Shown: positions 1-7,186, counted from the stretch's first letter. The stretch: DNA of 15,261 nucleotides from TMED14 sp038145075 (GCA_038145075.1 JAYQOY010000039.1:1-15261), one strand, 5' to 3'. A program made the numbers and translations. The notes: a model not told the origin generated them from the letters alone.

Positions 1-247
1 ATTCGGGGGATTGCACGGGGAGCTCGCGCAGCAAGACGCCGTCAAACCCCCATTTGGCCACCACTGCAAGTAGACTCAAAAAGGTGAAGCCCAACTCAAA
101 CCGGCCGTAGCCCTCCGCCCCAAAGTGGCGCACCGCCACCCACACGAAGGCATACCCGCCCAGCGCTCCCGCGACTTTCAACGCCAAAACCAACGCCGAA
201 CTGCGCAATAAGCTGGACCAAGGATTGGAGGAAGAGGGCGCGGCCAT
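1..247 (-). CDS. Polysaccharide flippase (Wzx/MOP superfamily), N-terminal part
   Basis: This is the first 82 codons of a membrane protein whose remainder lies beyond the left edge. Translated from ATG at 247 on the minus strand, it has a short polar N-terminus, then two hydrophobic segments at about residues 15-38 and 50-65. Between them lies RHFGAEGYGRF, which resembles the first-loop signature (R..G.EGYG.F) of O-antigen and teichuronic-acid flippases of the MOP exporter superfamily. Such proteins move lipid-linked sugar units across the inner membrane. The gene diverges from a glycosyltransferase only 26 bases away, which fits a surface-polysaccharide locus. A GACCTTTG box ends four bases before the start codon. 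The family assignment rests on the N-terminus alone, so substrate and length are unknown. Confidence 0.72.
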   Translation of the reverse strand, partial: MAAPSSSNPWSSLLRSSALVLALKVAGALGGYAFVWVAVRHFGAEGYGRFELGFTFLSLLAVVAKWGFDGVLLRELPVQSPE

Positions 248-251
248 ACCG

Positions 252-259
252 CAAAGGTC
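252..259 (-). promoter_or_regulatory. Candidate -7 box of the flippase gene
   Basis: The minus strand reads GACCTTTG, one mismatch from the Bacteroidota -7 consensus TAnnTTTG. It ends four bases before the flippase ATG. A TTTTG lies 22 bases upstream of the box, inside the opposite gene, within the spacing usually given for this promoter class. Transcription would begin at or beside the start codon. This is prediction from pattern only. Confidence 0.4.
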
Positions 260-260
260 A

Positions 261-268
261 TACTTTTG
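261..268 (+). promoter_or_regulatory. Candidate -7 box of the glycosyltransferase operon
   Basis: TACTTTTG is a perfect match to TAnnTTTG and ends five bases before the glycosyltransferase ATG at 274. It sits back-to-back with the flippase box in the 26-bp divergent gap. No TTG at the expected -33 spacing is visible (the nearest is at 225-227), so the upstream half is weak. Confidence 0.45.
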
Positions 269-273
269 AGGGC

Positions 274-1443
274 ATGCCCACCAAAAGCCCCACCTCCCCC
301 ACTTCAGCCCTGCGCATTGGCGTCAATGTGCGCTGGTTGATTTCGGGCAAACTGGAGGGCACCGGATGGTACACCTTCCGCATCTTGGAGCAGCTCCTTC
401 ACGCACATCCTGAGGTCGAATGGCATCTGTTCTTTGACCGTTCGCCCGGCGAGGACTTCCGCTTTTCCGCTACGGGCGCGCAGGTGCAGCGCCACGTCCT
501 AGGTCCGGCAGCCCGCCACCCTTGGCTCTGGGAGTACTGGAACGAGGTCCAAATACCGCGCGCCCTGAAGAAGCACCGCATCGACCTGTACTGGTCCCCC
601 GACGGCTTGCTGCCGAAGCGGATTAGGGGCTGGCACGGCCGCATGGTAACGACCATTCACGACCTCAATTTTGTGCATCAACCCGAGGGAATTCCCGCAC
701 GCGTGGGGGCCTACTACCGTCGCGTGGTGGCACATTCTGCCCGTCGCGCAGATGCGATTTTAACCGTTTCGCAGAAGACCAAGGAGGACGTGCTGAAGAC
801 TTTCCGCCTGTCCGACGCGCATATTGCCGTGTCCTACAATGCTCCGGCCCATGCCTACCACCCTCTGTCCGAGGGGCAGAAGCAGGAGGCACGGGAGCGT
901 TTTGCCCAGGGCCACCCGTATTTCTGCTTTGTGGGGGCCTTTACGCCCCGCAAAAATGTCCGAACGCTCGTCGAAGCCTTCCTCGCCTTCCGCCAACAGC
1001 ACCCCGATGCGCCGCACCGCCTGGTGCTCGCCGGCAGCAGTCTGCACCGCGACCCCGCCCTGACCCAGGCTTTGGCCCTGGCCGGGGACCGCGTCCTCAC
1101 GCTTGGACACATTCCTGGCGATGCCCTGTCTGCGCTCTATGGGGGCGCAGAAGCCTTTTGCTTTCCGAGCCGGTTTGAGGGCTTTGGCATTCCCCTGGTG
1201 GAAGCTATGGCCTCGGGCTGTCCCGTGATTTCCAGCTCCGCCTCCTGCATGCCCGAAATTGTGGGCAGCGCAGGCCTCCTGGTTGATCCGGAGGATGTGC
1301 CCGCCTGGGCCGAGGCCCTAGGGCGCCTCGCCCAAGATCCAGAGGCCCTGGAAGCCTACCGCCAGCGGGGCTTGCTGCGCGCCCAAGACTTTTCATGGAT
1401 CCAGTCGGCAGCCGTCGTCTGGAAGGCCCTCCAGCCATGCTAG
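274..1443 (+). CDS. GT4-family glycosyltransferase (GT-B fold)
   Basis: This is a 389-residue cytoplasmic or membrane-associated glycosyltransferase that probably adds a sugar from a nucleotide-sugar donor during polysaccharide assembly. The N-terminal acceptor domain begins at LRIGVNVRW (13-21) and contains TIHDL (127-131). The C-terminal donor domain has FVGAFTPRKN (219-228), then FPSRFEGFGIPLVEAMASG (297-315), which holds the EX7E pair Glu302/Glu310 typical of retaining GT4 enzymes. Length and domain order are normal for mannosyltransferase-like GT4 proteins. Donor and acceptor cannot be read from the sequence. The gene diverges from the flippase and overlaps rnhB by seven bases (ATGCTAG), suggesting translational coupling. 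No Shine-Dalgarno sequence precedes the start. Confidence 0.93.
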   Translation: MPTKSPTSPTSALRIGVNVRWLISGKLEGTGWYTFRILEQLLHAHPEVEWHLFFDRSPGEDFRFSATGAQVQRHVLGPAARHPWLWEYWNEVQIPRALKKHRIDLYWSPDGLLPKRIRGWHGRMVTTIHDLNFVHQPEGIPARVGAYYRRVVAHSARRADAILTVSQKTKEDVLKTFRLSDAHIAVSYNAPAHAYHPLSEGQKQEARERFAQGHPYFCFVGAFTPRKNVRTLVEAFLAFRQQHPDAPHRLVLAGSSLHRDPALTQALALAGDRVLTLGHIPGDALSALYGGAEAFCFPSRFEGFGIPLVEAMASGCPVISSSASCMPEIVGSAGLLVDPEDVPAWAEALGRLAQDPEALEAYRQRGLLRAQDFSWIQSAAVVWKALQPC

Positions 1444-2012
1444 CGGGGGTGGACGAGGCCGGCCGAGGGTGCCTCGCCGGCCCTGTCGTGGCGGCCGCCG
1501 TGCTCTGGCCGGAGGGGCAAACCTTGAAGGGGTTGACGGATTCTAAAAAACTGAGCGAAGCCCAGCGCGAGGACCTGCGAGGCGCCTTGGAAGCCTTGCT
1601 GCCTGCCGGGCATTGGGCTGTCGGCATGGCCAGTCCCGAGGAAATTGACGCGGTCAACATCTTACAGGCAACGTATTTGGCTATGCACCGAGCCATTGCG
1701 GCCCTTAAACCGGCGCCCGAGCACTTGCTCATTGACGGCAACCGCTTCAAAGCCTACCCCGGCATACCGCACCAATGTGAGATCAAGGGGGACGCGCGCT
1801 TTCAAGCGATTTCGGCGGCGAGCATTTTTGCGAAAACCGAACGCGACCGACTCATGCTGGAAGGCCATGCCGAGTTCCCCCAGTATGGATGGGACCGCAA
1901 CAAAGGCTACCCCTCGGTGGGGCACCGCCAAGCCCTGGAGGCGCATGGTTCATGTTCCTGGCATCGTCGTAGTTTTACCTGGAAACCCGCACAACTTCGT
2001 TTGGACCTGTGA
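1437..2012 (+). CDS. rnhB: Ribonuclease HII
   Basis: This 191-residue enzyme cleaves RNA in RNA/DNA hybrids and removes misincorporated ribonucleotides from DNA. The start is placed at ATG 1437, because the conserved family N-terminus (MLAGVDEAGRG) begins there; the in-frame ATG at 1395 would add 14 atypical residues. Visible motifs are DEAGRG with catalytic Asp6 and Glu7, DSKKLS (35-40), IDG with Asp100, SAASIFAKTERDR (126-138) with Asp137, and NKGYPS plus HRRSF near the C-terminus. Together these supply the four acidic metal ligands. It overlaps the glycosyltransferase by seven bases and the next gene by four (GTGA), so it is the middle gene of a three-gene unit. Confidence 0.97.
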   Translation: MLAGVDEAGRGCLAGPVVAAAVLWPEGQTLKGLTDSKKLSEAQREDLRGALEALLPAGHWAVGMASPEEIDAVNILQATYLAMHRAIAALKPAPEHLLIDGNRFKAYPGIPHQCEIKGDARFQAISAASIFAKTERDRLMLEGHAEFPQYGWDRNKGYPSVGHRQALEAHGSCSWHRRSFTWKPAQLRLDL

Positions 2013-3316
2013 AAAAGCGCCTCTTTATTTCCGCTCTCAGCCTCCTCGCTGCCCTTCTCACCGGCACCTCGTGCCAAGAAGAAGTGGCCAATTTGGACCT
2101 CTTGCAAGCTACGCCGGTACATGCCGTTCTGATGGTGCCTGTGCGGGACGCGGCGGCCGTGACAGCGGCCTGGAGCGACGGCAGCCCGCTGCCCTATGCG
2201 GAAGATGTGTCCGCCATGCTGCAGCTCCTCCCTTTGAAGGATGGACAGGAAGGCTTGCTCAGCCTGCATCCCGTGGGCGCCGGCACGTTGCATTGGGCCT
2301 ACAGCCTTCGACGCGGATTCACGGATTGGCACCCATCCGCCTTGAACGCATTTTCACCCAAACGCCGGGATTATTCCTCCGGAACCATCTGGGAGTGGCG
2401 CGATAGCACGGGCTCCTGGGCCTTAGCGGAAACGACCGAATGGCTTTTGCTCAGCCGCAGCGATATTTTGGCGGAGGAGGGCATTCGGCAAGTGGAAAAC
2501 CAAGCGGGCGGCAAGTCCTACACCGCTTACCTGGAGCTGGCCAAGCAACTTGCACGCACCGACGGCTTTGTCACGCTGAGCCTCGAAGACGCCTCGCCCT
2601 TGAGTGGCGCCTGGCCCCTCGTTCAAGGACAGGGCTTGTCCGATGATTTGCGGTCCTGGCGCTTCCAACAACCGGGCAGCCAGGCTTGGACGGTGCGCTA
2701 CACGGCCGACAGCACCGCCAAAGTGGCGGTAAGCGACGAAGCGGCGAGAGCCGAGGCCCTCGCATTTGCCGATAGCACGGAGGCGCGGACCTTTCCCGGC
2801 TGGCGCTGGCTCACCCCATCCTTGGTTTGGGCCCAGTGGACCGCCGTAGACAGCCGAATCAACTTCAAAGGACAGCCCACGACCATCCAGGCCCAAGGCG
2901 AATGCCATTTCCAAGGCCGCCGCAAAGACGTGCACCGCGTCACCATGCGTTATGCCGAAAATAACCCGCTCACCATCCCGCACTGGATGCCTGCTACGGA
3001 ACTCTTAGCGGTCAACGACTTAGGCCTTCGAAAACCTTTAGACGTCCTGCCTTACGTGAAGACCCAAGGGGACTTTATTCTGACCTGCGAGGACACATCG
3101 GCCGCCAACCGCTACATGGACTACCTCTCAGACACCCGGGACAGCGCCCATGAGGCTGCGTATCAGCATGCTATACGCTACGTGCGCAGCCAACCCAGCG
3201 AAGGCCAACTTTGGTGGGTAACCCGCCAAGCCAATCCCCAAGCCCCCTGGGCAGGACTGACCTACCGCGCCCAGGGCGAAGAGGCCTATTGGTCTGCGGC
3301 GATTTTGGTCCCATAA
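2009..3316 (+). CDS. Trp-rich lipoprotein of unknown function
   Basis: This is a 435-residue protein with a type II signal peptide: a KKR start, a hydrophobic stretch (5-17), then TGTSC, with Cys22 as the likely lipidated residue. It starts at GTG 2009, overlapping the rnhB stop by four bases, so it should be translated together with rnhB. The mature part is soluble and looks mostly beta-structured. It contains about 19 tryptophans (roughly 4%), several in short W-x-W patterns such as WEW and WRW. I recognise no catalytic motif or named domain. A distant relation to other Bacteroidota envelope proteins of the DUF3352 kind is possible but unproven. No terminator is visible before the convergent glucosaminidase gene. 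Confidence 0.85.
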   Translation: MKKRLFISALSLLAALLTGTSCQEEVANLDLLQATPVHAVLMVPVRDAAAVTAAWSDGSPLPYAEDVSAMLQLLPLKDGQEGLLSLHPVGAGTLHWAYSLRRGFTDWHPSALNAFSPKRRDYSSGTIWEWRDSTGSWALAETTEWLLLSRSDILAEEGIRQVENQAGGKSYTAYLELAKQLARTDGFVTLSLEDASPLSGAWPLVQGQGLSDDLRSWRFQQPGSQAWTVRYTADSTAKVAVSDEAARAEALAFADSTEARTFPGWRWLTPSLVWAQWTAVDSRINFKGQPTTIQAQGECHFQGRRKDVHRVTMRYAENNPLTIPHWMPATELLAVNDLGLRKPLDVLPYVKTQGDFILTCEDTSAANRYMDYLSDTRDSAHEAAYQHAIRYVRSQPSEGQLWWVTRQANPQAPWAGLTYRAQGEEAYWSAAILVP

Positions 3317-3375
3317 AAGGTCATGTACCCCAACCTCAAGGCTCCGGGGGTGAATGGCAGCCATGCTACCGCAAC

Positions 3376-4335
3376 TTAGAGCGTTCCTGCGGGCGTTTTC
3401 GTCACATTCAAGAGAGGGCCCTGTAGACGAATGAGTTCACCATCCCCTGGCTGGTAGCCCACCAACCACGCATTCATCTTGTACAAGGCCTCGAGTTGGA
3501 TGCCATAACGCTGGGCCACGTCCCAGGTGCTTTCTCCAGCTACCATGCGGCACGTACTGATATCCCTCAGTTTCCGGTCCCATTGTTTCTTTTTGGGGGT
3601 GACGTAGATGCGGTCTCCGGTGCGCGGATTCCACGCGTAGGTAGCATCGTTAAAGGCCAATACTTTTTCCAGCTTCAAGCCCAAGTCAAAAGCCACTTGC
3701 TCCACGGTTTCCCCCTGCTCCAGCAGGACATAGCCCGCGCCGTTGGGGGCCATTTTGTAGCGAGAATGCGCCTTGAGTCCTTTGGTCGCTGGCTTGATGA
3801 CCTGCTGGTCAAAGCGGTAGAGTTCTTCTTCCTCAATGATTTTGATGAGCTTTTCCGCGTAGGTGGGGCTGGTGGCATATCCGGCTGCTTTCAGTCCGCG
3901 CGCCCAGGCCGCATAGTCACGGGGATCCAGAATAAAGAGACCGTCGTAGCGGCTGCGGCTCACTAAAAAGTCCGAATGGTCCTTGTAGCTCTGCTTAGGA
4001 TCGCGGTAGACGCGGAAGCATTCGTCTGGTTTATCGTCGTCCACAAACATCGTTTTGCCCTTCCAGCCGTCGTGGCATTTGATGCCGAAGTGGTTATTTC
4101 CCTCCGTGGCCAAACGGCTCTGCCCGTTTCCACTCTCCAAAATTCCCTGGGCCAGTGTGATCGAGGCCGGAATGCCCGTCCGCTTCATTTCCTTCACCGC
4201 CCACTTGGCGTAGGTCGCGATGTAGGTTTTGCGTGGGGAAAGTACCGTCTCTGCGCTGGGGGCGGCTTTTTGGGCCCAAACCGAATTCGCACCCAACAAA
4301 AGCACCGAACTAAGGAGGAAAGCAAACGTTCTCAT
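3376..4335 (-). CDS. Exported GH73 glucosaminidase with LysM repeats
   Basis: This 319-residue exported hydrolase probably cuts the glycan strands of peptidoglycan. A Sec signal peptide (1-21) ends at VWA-Q. The glucosaminidase domain spans about 35-175 and contains TLAQGILESGNGQS, where Glu67 is the likely catalytic acid, then NNHFGIKCH (80-88), FRVYRDPKQSY (107-117) and AGYATSPTYAEKL (151-163), all typical of the FlgJ/AcmA-like family. Two LysM-like segments follow (about 200-246 and 263-305); these usually bind peptidoglycan. The gene stands alone, divergent from the DUF5522 gene and convergent with the lipoprotein. The minus strand carries AGGAG about 12 bases upstream of the ATG, further than usual for a ribosome binding site, and a GACCTTTA box four bases upstream. 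Confidence 0.95.
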   Translation of the reverse strand: MRTFAFLLSSVLLLGANSVWAQKAAPSAETVLSPRKTYIATYAKWAVKEMKRTGIPASITLAQGILESGNGQSRLATEGNNHFGIKCHDGWKGKTMFVDDDKPDECFRVYRDPKQSYKDHSDFLVSRSRYDGLFILDPRDYAAWARGLKAAGYATSPTYAEKLIKIIEEEELYRFDQQVIKPATKGLKAHSRYKMAPNGAGYVLLEQGETVEQVAFDLGLKLEKVLAFNDATYAWNPRTGDRIYVTPKKKQWDRKLRDISTCRMVAGESTWDVAQRYGIQLEALYKMNAWLVGYQPGDGELIRLQGPLLNVTKTPAGTL

Positions 4336-4339
4336 GGGA

Positions 4340-4347
4340 TAAAGGTC
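4340..4347 (-). promoter_or_regulatory. Possible -7 box of the glucosaminidase gene
   Basis: The minus strand reads GACCTTTA, two mismatches from TAnnTTTG, ending four bases before the start codon. The spacing matches better-conserved boxes elsewhere in the window. A competing candidate is TATAAAAG further upstream, 17 bases after a TTG. Neither is strong. Confidence 0.22.
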
Positions 4348-4370
4348 GCTCCTTTTTGACTTTTATAGCC

Positions 4371-4378
4371 GACTTTTG
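4371..4378 (+). promoter_or_regulatory. Possible -7 box of the DUF5522-hutU operon
   Basis: GACTTTTG differs at one position from TAnnTTTG and ends 16 bases before the ATG at 4395. A TTG at 4356-4358 is only 12 bases upstream, shorter than the usual spacing, so this is a weak prediction. Confidence 0.28.
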
Positions 4379-4394
4379 TACCAGCAACCCCGCC

Positions 4395-4553
4395 ATGAAC
4401 CAACTAGACCCGGAAGATTTCTACCGCAGCCCAGAGGGCTACATTGTCTTTACGGAGGCCTACCACCTCAAGCGGGGCCATTGCTGCCAAAGTGGTTGCA
4501 AACATTGCCCCTACGGCTTCGATAAAAAACTTGGTCGCATAAAGACGCCTTGA
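4395..4553 (+). CDS. DUF5522 small Cys-rich protein
   Basis: This 52-residue protein matches what I know of the Bacteroidota DUF5522 family, whose core is VFT..YHLKRG.CC..GC.HCPYG. Here Cys30, Cys31, Cys35 and Cys38 form CC-x3-C-x2-C, a plausible metal-binding cluster. The start is ATG 4395; an in-frame ATG at 4356 would add 13 unconserved residues and reach into the promoter region. The function is not established. Its TGA shares one base with the hutU ATG (TGATG), so the two are almost certainly co-transcribed and perhaps translationally coupled. A role near histidine breakdown is inference from position only. Confidence 0.88.
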   Translation: MNQLDPEDFYRSPEGYIVFTEAYHLKRGHCCQSGCKHCPYGFDKKLGRIKTP

Positions 4554-6562
4554 TGATGCACACCTTTCAATCGGCTATTCTAGCCGGCATACCCGCCGAA
4601 CTCCCCGTCCATCCCGGACTCGACCCCCATGTGTCGCATGCGCCGGTGCGCAAGGATGTGCTTTCGGGCCGTGAAAAAGCCCTCGCGCTCAAAAATGCGC
4701 TACGCTACTTCCCCCAAGACTGGCACGCTACGCTGGCGCCTGAATTCGCTCAGGAACTGAAGGACTACGGCCGCATCTACATGTACCGCTTCATGCCGAG
4801 CTACGCGATGCACGCCCGCCCCATCAGCGACTATCCGGCCCAATGCCCACAGGCTGCCGCCATCATGCTGATGATCCAAAACAACCTGGATCCCGCCGTG
4901 GCCCAACATCCGCAGGAACTCATCACCTACGGCGGCAACGGCGCCGTCTTCCAAAACTGGGCCCAGTACCTACTGACCATGCAGTACCTCGCCACCATGA
5001 CCGAGGAGCAAACCCTGCACATGCACAGCGGCCATCCCCAAGGGCTCTTCCCCTCCTCCAAGGAAGCGCCCCGCGTCGTTGTGACCAATGGCATGGTCAT
5101 CCCGAACTACTCTAAACCCGACGATTGGGAGCGCATGAACGCCCTGGGCGTCTCGCAATACGGCCAAATGACGGCCGGCTCCTACATGTACATTGGCCCG
5201 CAAGGCATCGTGCACGGCACCACCATTACGGTCATGAATGCGGCCCGAAAATTCACCCGCGGCCCCTTGGAAGGCAAGCTCTTTGTCACCGCCGGCCTAG
5301 GGGGCATGAGCGGGGCACAGCCCAAAGCCGCCTCCATCGCGGGCATGGTGAGCATCACGGCGGAAATCAACCCCACCGCCGCCCACAAGCGCCACAGCCA
5401 AGGCTGGGTCGATGCCATTTTTGAAGACGTCGATGCGGCCATTGATTCGGCCCTAGAGAGCCAAGCTGCCGGCGGCAACCGCTCCATCGCCTTTGTGGGC
5501 AATACCGTGGACCTCTGGGAACGCCTGGTCGAACGCAACATCGCCGTCGACCTGGGCAGCGACCAGACCTCCCTACACAATCCCTGGGCCGGCGGCTACT
5601 ACCCGCAAGGCTTCAGCTACGAAGAGGCCAATGCCTTCATGGTGTCCGATCCCGCCGGATTCAAGGAGGCCATTCAAGCCACCTTGCGCCGCCACGTGGA
5701 GGCCATTAACACGCTCCATGCGCGCGGCATGTACTTCTTTGACTACGGCAACGCCTTCTTGCTAGAATCGAGCCGAGCGGGCGCCGACATCCTGGCCGAA
5801 AACGGCCTCGACTTCGCCTATCCCAGCTACGTGCAGGACATCCTCGGGCCTTTGTGCTTTGACTATGGATTTGGGCCCTTCCGCTGGGTCTGCGCCTCCG
5901 GCAAGCCCGAAGACCTGCGCGCCACCGATGCCATCGCGGCCGATGTGCTTCGCCGCATGGCGGCCGAAGCCCCAGCCGATATCCGTCTGCAAATGGAAGA
6001 CAACCTGCGCTGGATCGAGCAAGCCGAAGAAAACCGCCTCGTGGTCGGCTCTCAAGCACGCATCCTCTACGCGGATTCTGTGGGCCGAATTGCCATTGCT
6101 CGCGCCTTCAACGAAGCCATCTCCCGCGGAGACATCGGCCCCGTAGTGTTAGGCCGCGACCACCACGACGTGAGCGGCACCGACTCCCCCTACCGTGAAA
6201 CCTCCAACATTTACGACGGCTCGCGCTTTACGGCGGACATGGCGGTGCACAACGCGATCGGCGACAGCTTCCGCGGCGCCACTTGGGTCAGCCTGCACAA
6301 CGGCGGCGGCGTAGGCTGGGGTGAGGTAATTAATGGTGGATTTGGGATGCTACTGGACGGAAGCCCCGAAGCGGACCGCCGTCTATCCTCCATGCTCTTC
6401 TACGACGTCAACAACGGCATTGCCCGCCGCGCCTGGGCTCGCAACGAGGAGGCGCGCACCGCCATTCGCCGCGAAATGGACCGCAGTCCGGGCCTCAAGG
6501 TCACTTGGGCAGAAATTGCAGACGATTCTCTGGTAGAGGATGCCATCAACCGCGTCTTTTGA
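4553..6562 (+). CDS. hutU: Urocanate hydratase, long (~670-residue) type
   Basis: This 669-residue NAD+-dependent enzyme converts urocanate to imidazolonepropionate, the second step of histidine degradation. Visible features are the nucleotide-binding stretch TAGLGGMSGAQPKAA (about 246-260), DLGSDQTSLHNPWAGGYYPQG in the middle, GPLCFDYGFGPFRW with Cys435 as the probable catalytic cysteine, GRDHHD...SPYRET (about 534-550) and ATWVSLHNGGGVGWGE (about 576-591). The shorter proteobacterial enzymes carry FQGLPARICW; this protein has the divergent equivalent VGSQARILYADSVGR, as in the longer bacterial and animal forms. ATG 4553 is chosen; 4556 (ATG) and 4550 (TTG) are alternatives. No hutH, hutI or hutG lies in the window, so the pathway genes are dispersed or beyond view. 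Confidence 0.97.
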   Translation: MMHTFQSAILAGIPAELPVHPGLDPHVSHAPVRKDVLSGREKALALKNALRYFPQDWHATLAPEFAQELKDYGRIYMYRFMPSYAMHARPISDYPAQCPQAAAIMLMIQNNLDPAVAQHPQELITYGGNGAVFQNWAQYLLTMQYLATMTEEQTLHMHSGHPQGLFPSSKEAPRVVVTNGMVIPNYSKPDDWERMNALGVSQYGQMTAGSYMYIGPQGIVHGTTITVMNAARKFTRGPLEGKLFVTAGLGGMSGAQPKAASIAGMVSITAEINPTAAHKRHSQGWVDAIFEDVDAAIDSALESQAAGGNRSIAFVGNTVDLWERLVERNIAVDLGSDQTSLHNPWAGGYYPQGFSYEEANAFMVSDPAGFKEAIQATLRRHVEAINTLHARGMYFFDYGNAFLLESSRAGADILAENGLDFAYPSYVQDILGPLCFDYGFGPFRWVCASGKPEDLRATDAIAADVLRRMAAEAPADIRLQMEDNLRWIEQAEENRLVVGSQARILYADSVGRIAIARAFNEAISRGDIGPVVLGRDHHDVSGTDSPYRETSNIYDGSRFTADMAVHNAIGDSFRGATWVSLHNGGGVGWGEVINGGFGMLLDGSPEADRRLSSMLFYDVNNGIARRAWARNEEARTAIRREMDRSPGLKVTWAEIADDSLVEDAINRVF

Positions 6563-6563
6563 G

Positions 6564-6571
6564 TATTTTCG
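6564..6571 (+). promoter_or_regulatory. Possible -7 box of the OmpH-like gene
   Basis: TATTTTCG follows the hutU stop by one base, differs at one position from TAnnTTTG and ends five bases before the ATG at 6577. If active it would give a leaderless transcript independent of hutU. Readthrough from hutU is equally possible. Confidence 0.25.
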
Positions 6572-6576
6572 GCGGC

Positions 6577-7146
6577 ATGAAAACGGTGAAAACACTTTTA
6601 TTGGCAGGCGCCGCCCTTTTGATGGCCGCTTCCTGCACCCAAAACGGCGGTGGTAGCAGCTCAGGCGAAGGCCTGAACATGGGCTACGTGCGCCTGGACT
6701 CTTTGACCCAACTCTACACCTACCACAGTGAATTGGTGGCTGAATTTGAGGCTACCGCCAAGAAAATGGAGGCCGAACTCATCCGCAGCCAGCAAAATTT
6801 GCAAGCTGAGTACGAAGTATTGCAAAAAGCTGCTCCCAATTTGTCCAAAATCGAATTGGAGCGCGCGCAGTTGGACTTCCAGCGTGTCAACCAGAACTAC
6901 CAAGCTTTGGAGCAGCAGCGCAGCGGCGAACTCGCTCAAGAAGAGGCGAAGATGAACGCCATCGTGAAGGAGCAGGTGGACAAGGCCATAGCCAAACTGC
7001 AAGAAGACATGGGCTTGGACCTCATCTTCGTGTACGAGTCTAACTTGCTCTATGGCTCTGAGGCCTTGGACCTCACCGGCAAGTTGGCCGAAATCCTGAA
7101 CGGCATGGAAGCCCCAAGCCGCGAAGAAACCGAGGCCGCTAAATAA
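6577..7146 (+). CDS. Skp/OmpH-family lipoprotein
   Basis: This 189-residue envelope protein is related to the periplasmic chaperone Skp (OmpH), which holds unfolded outer-membrane proteins. The start is ATG 6577, giving a clean lipoprotein signal (MKTVKTLLL...LMAASC, Cys20); an upstream in-frame start would lie inside hutU. A Gly/Ser linker (24-31) leads to the family start GYVRLDSL (36-43), then a Glu/Gln/Lys-rich coiled coil (about 52-135), then a C-terminal part LIFVYESNLLYGSEALDLT that matches the Skp head fold. Unlike E. coli Skp it appears membrane-anchored by lipid. It is the last gene before a strong terminator. The client proteins are unknown. Confidence 0.88.
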   Translation: MKTVKTLLLAGAALLMAASCTQNGGGSSSGEGLNMGYVRLDSLTQLYTYHSELVAEFEATAKKMEAELIRSQQNLQAEYEVLQKAAPNLSKIELERAQLDFQRVNQNYQALEQQRSGELAQEEAKMNAIVKEQVDKAIAKLQEDMGLDLIFVYESNLLYGSEALDLTGKLAEILNGMEAPSREETEAAK

Positions 7147-7152
7147 TCTCTC

Positions 7153-7171
7153 CGCCGCGCCCCGCGCGGCG
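7153..7171 (+). repeat. GC-only hairpin after the OmpH-like gene
   Basis: CGCCGCGC, a three-base CCC loop, then GCGCGGCG form a perfect 8-bp stem six bases after the stop codon. No T-tract follows on either strand, so on its own it is not a classical terminator. It may stabilise the mRNA 3' end or slow the polymerase ahead of the main terminator. Confidence 0.6.
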
Positions 7172-7186
7172 TTAAACGTTTAACGC
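7169..7186. repeat. 18-bp perfect palindrome
   Basis: GCGTTAAACGTTTAACGC reads identically on both strands with no central loop. It overlaps the end of the preceding hairpin by three bases and abuts the terminator stem. A loop-free palindrome is more like a dimeric protein-binding site than an RNA hairpin, but no regulator can be named. Confidence 0.65.

Noticed and set aside
1205..1750. 181-codon open frame on the minus strand across the end of the glycosyltransferase and the start of rnhB
   Set aside because: It lies antisense to two genes with clear family motifs, its translation is low-complexity Ser/Pro/Arg without a domain, and long antisense frames are expected in GC-rich sequence.
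1645..2406. 253-codon open frame on the plus strand across rnhB and the lipoprotein gene
   Set aside because: It is a shifted frame of both genes; its translation is Arg/Ser/Pro-rich with no recognisable motif, while the other frames carry RNase HII residues and a lipobox.
3317..3375. Terminator between the convergent lipoprotein and glucosaminidase genes
   Set aside because: I looked for stems. ACCCC...GGGGGT is imperfect and ATGGCAGCCAT is a loop-free palindrome; neither has a T-tract, so no terminator is called.
3496..3966. 156-codon plus-strand frame opposite the glucosaminidase
   Set aside because: The opposite strand encodes the LysM and glucosaminidase motifs without interruption; this is a mirror frame.
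7169..7186. The 18-bp palindrome as a parS or dif site
   Set aside because: It shares only GTT, ACGT and AAC with the parS consensus and lacks the CACGTG core; it does not resemble XerCD dif arms. No parAB or xer gene is nearby.
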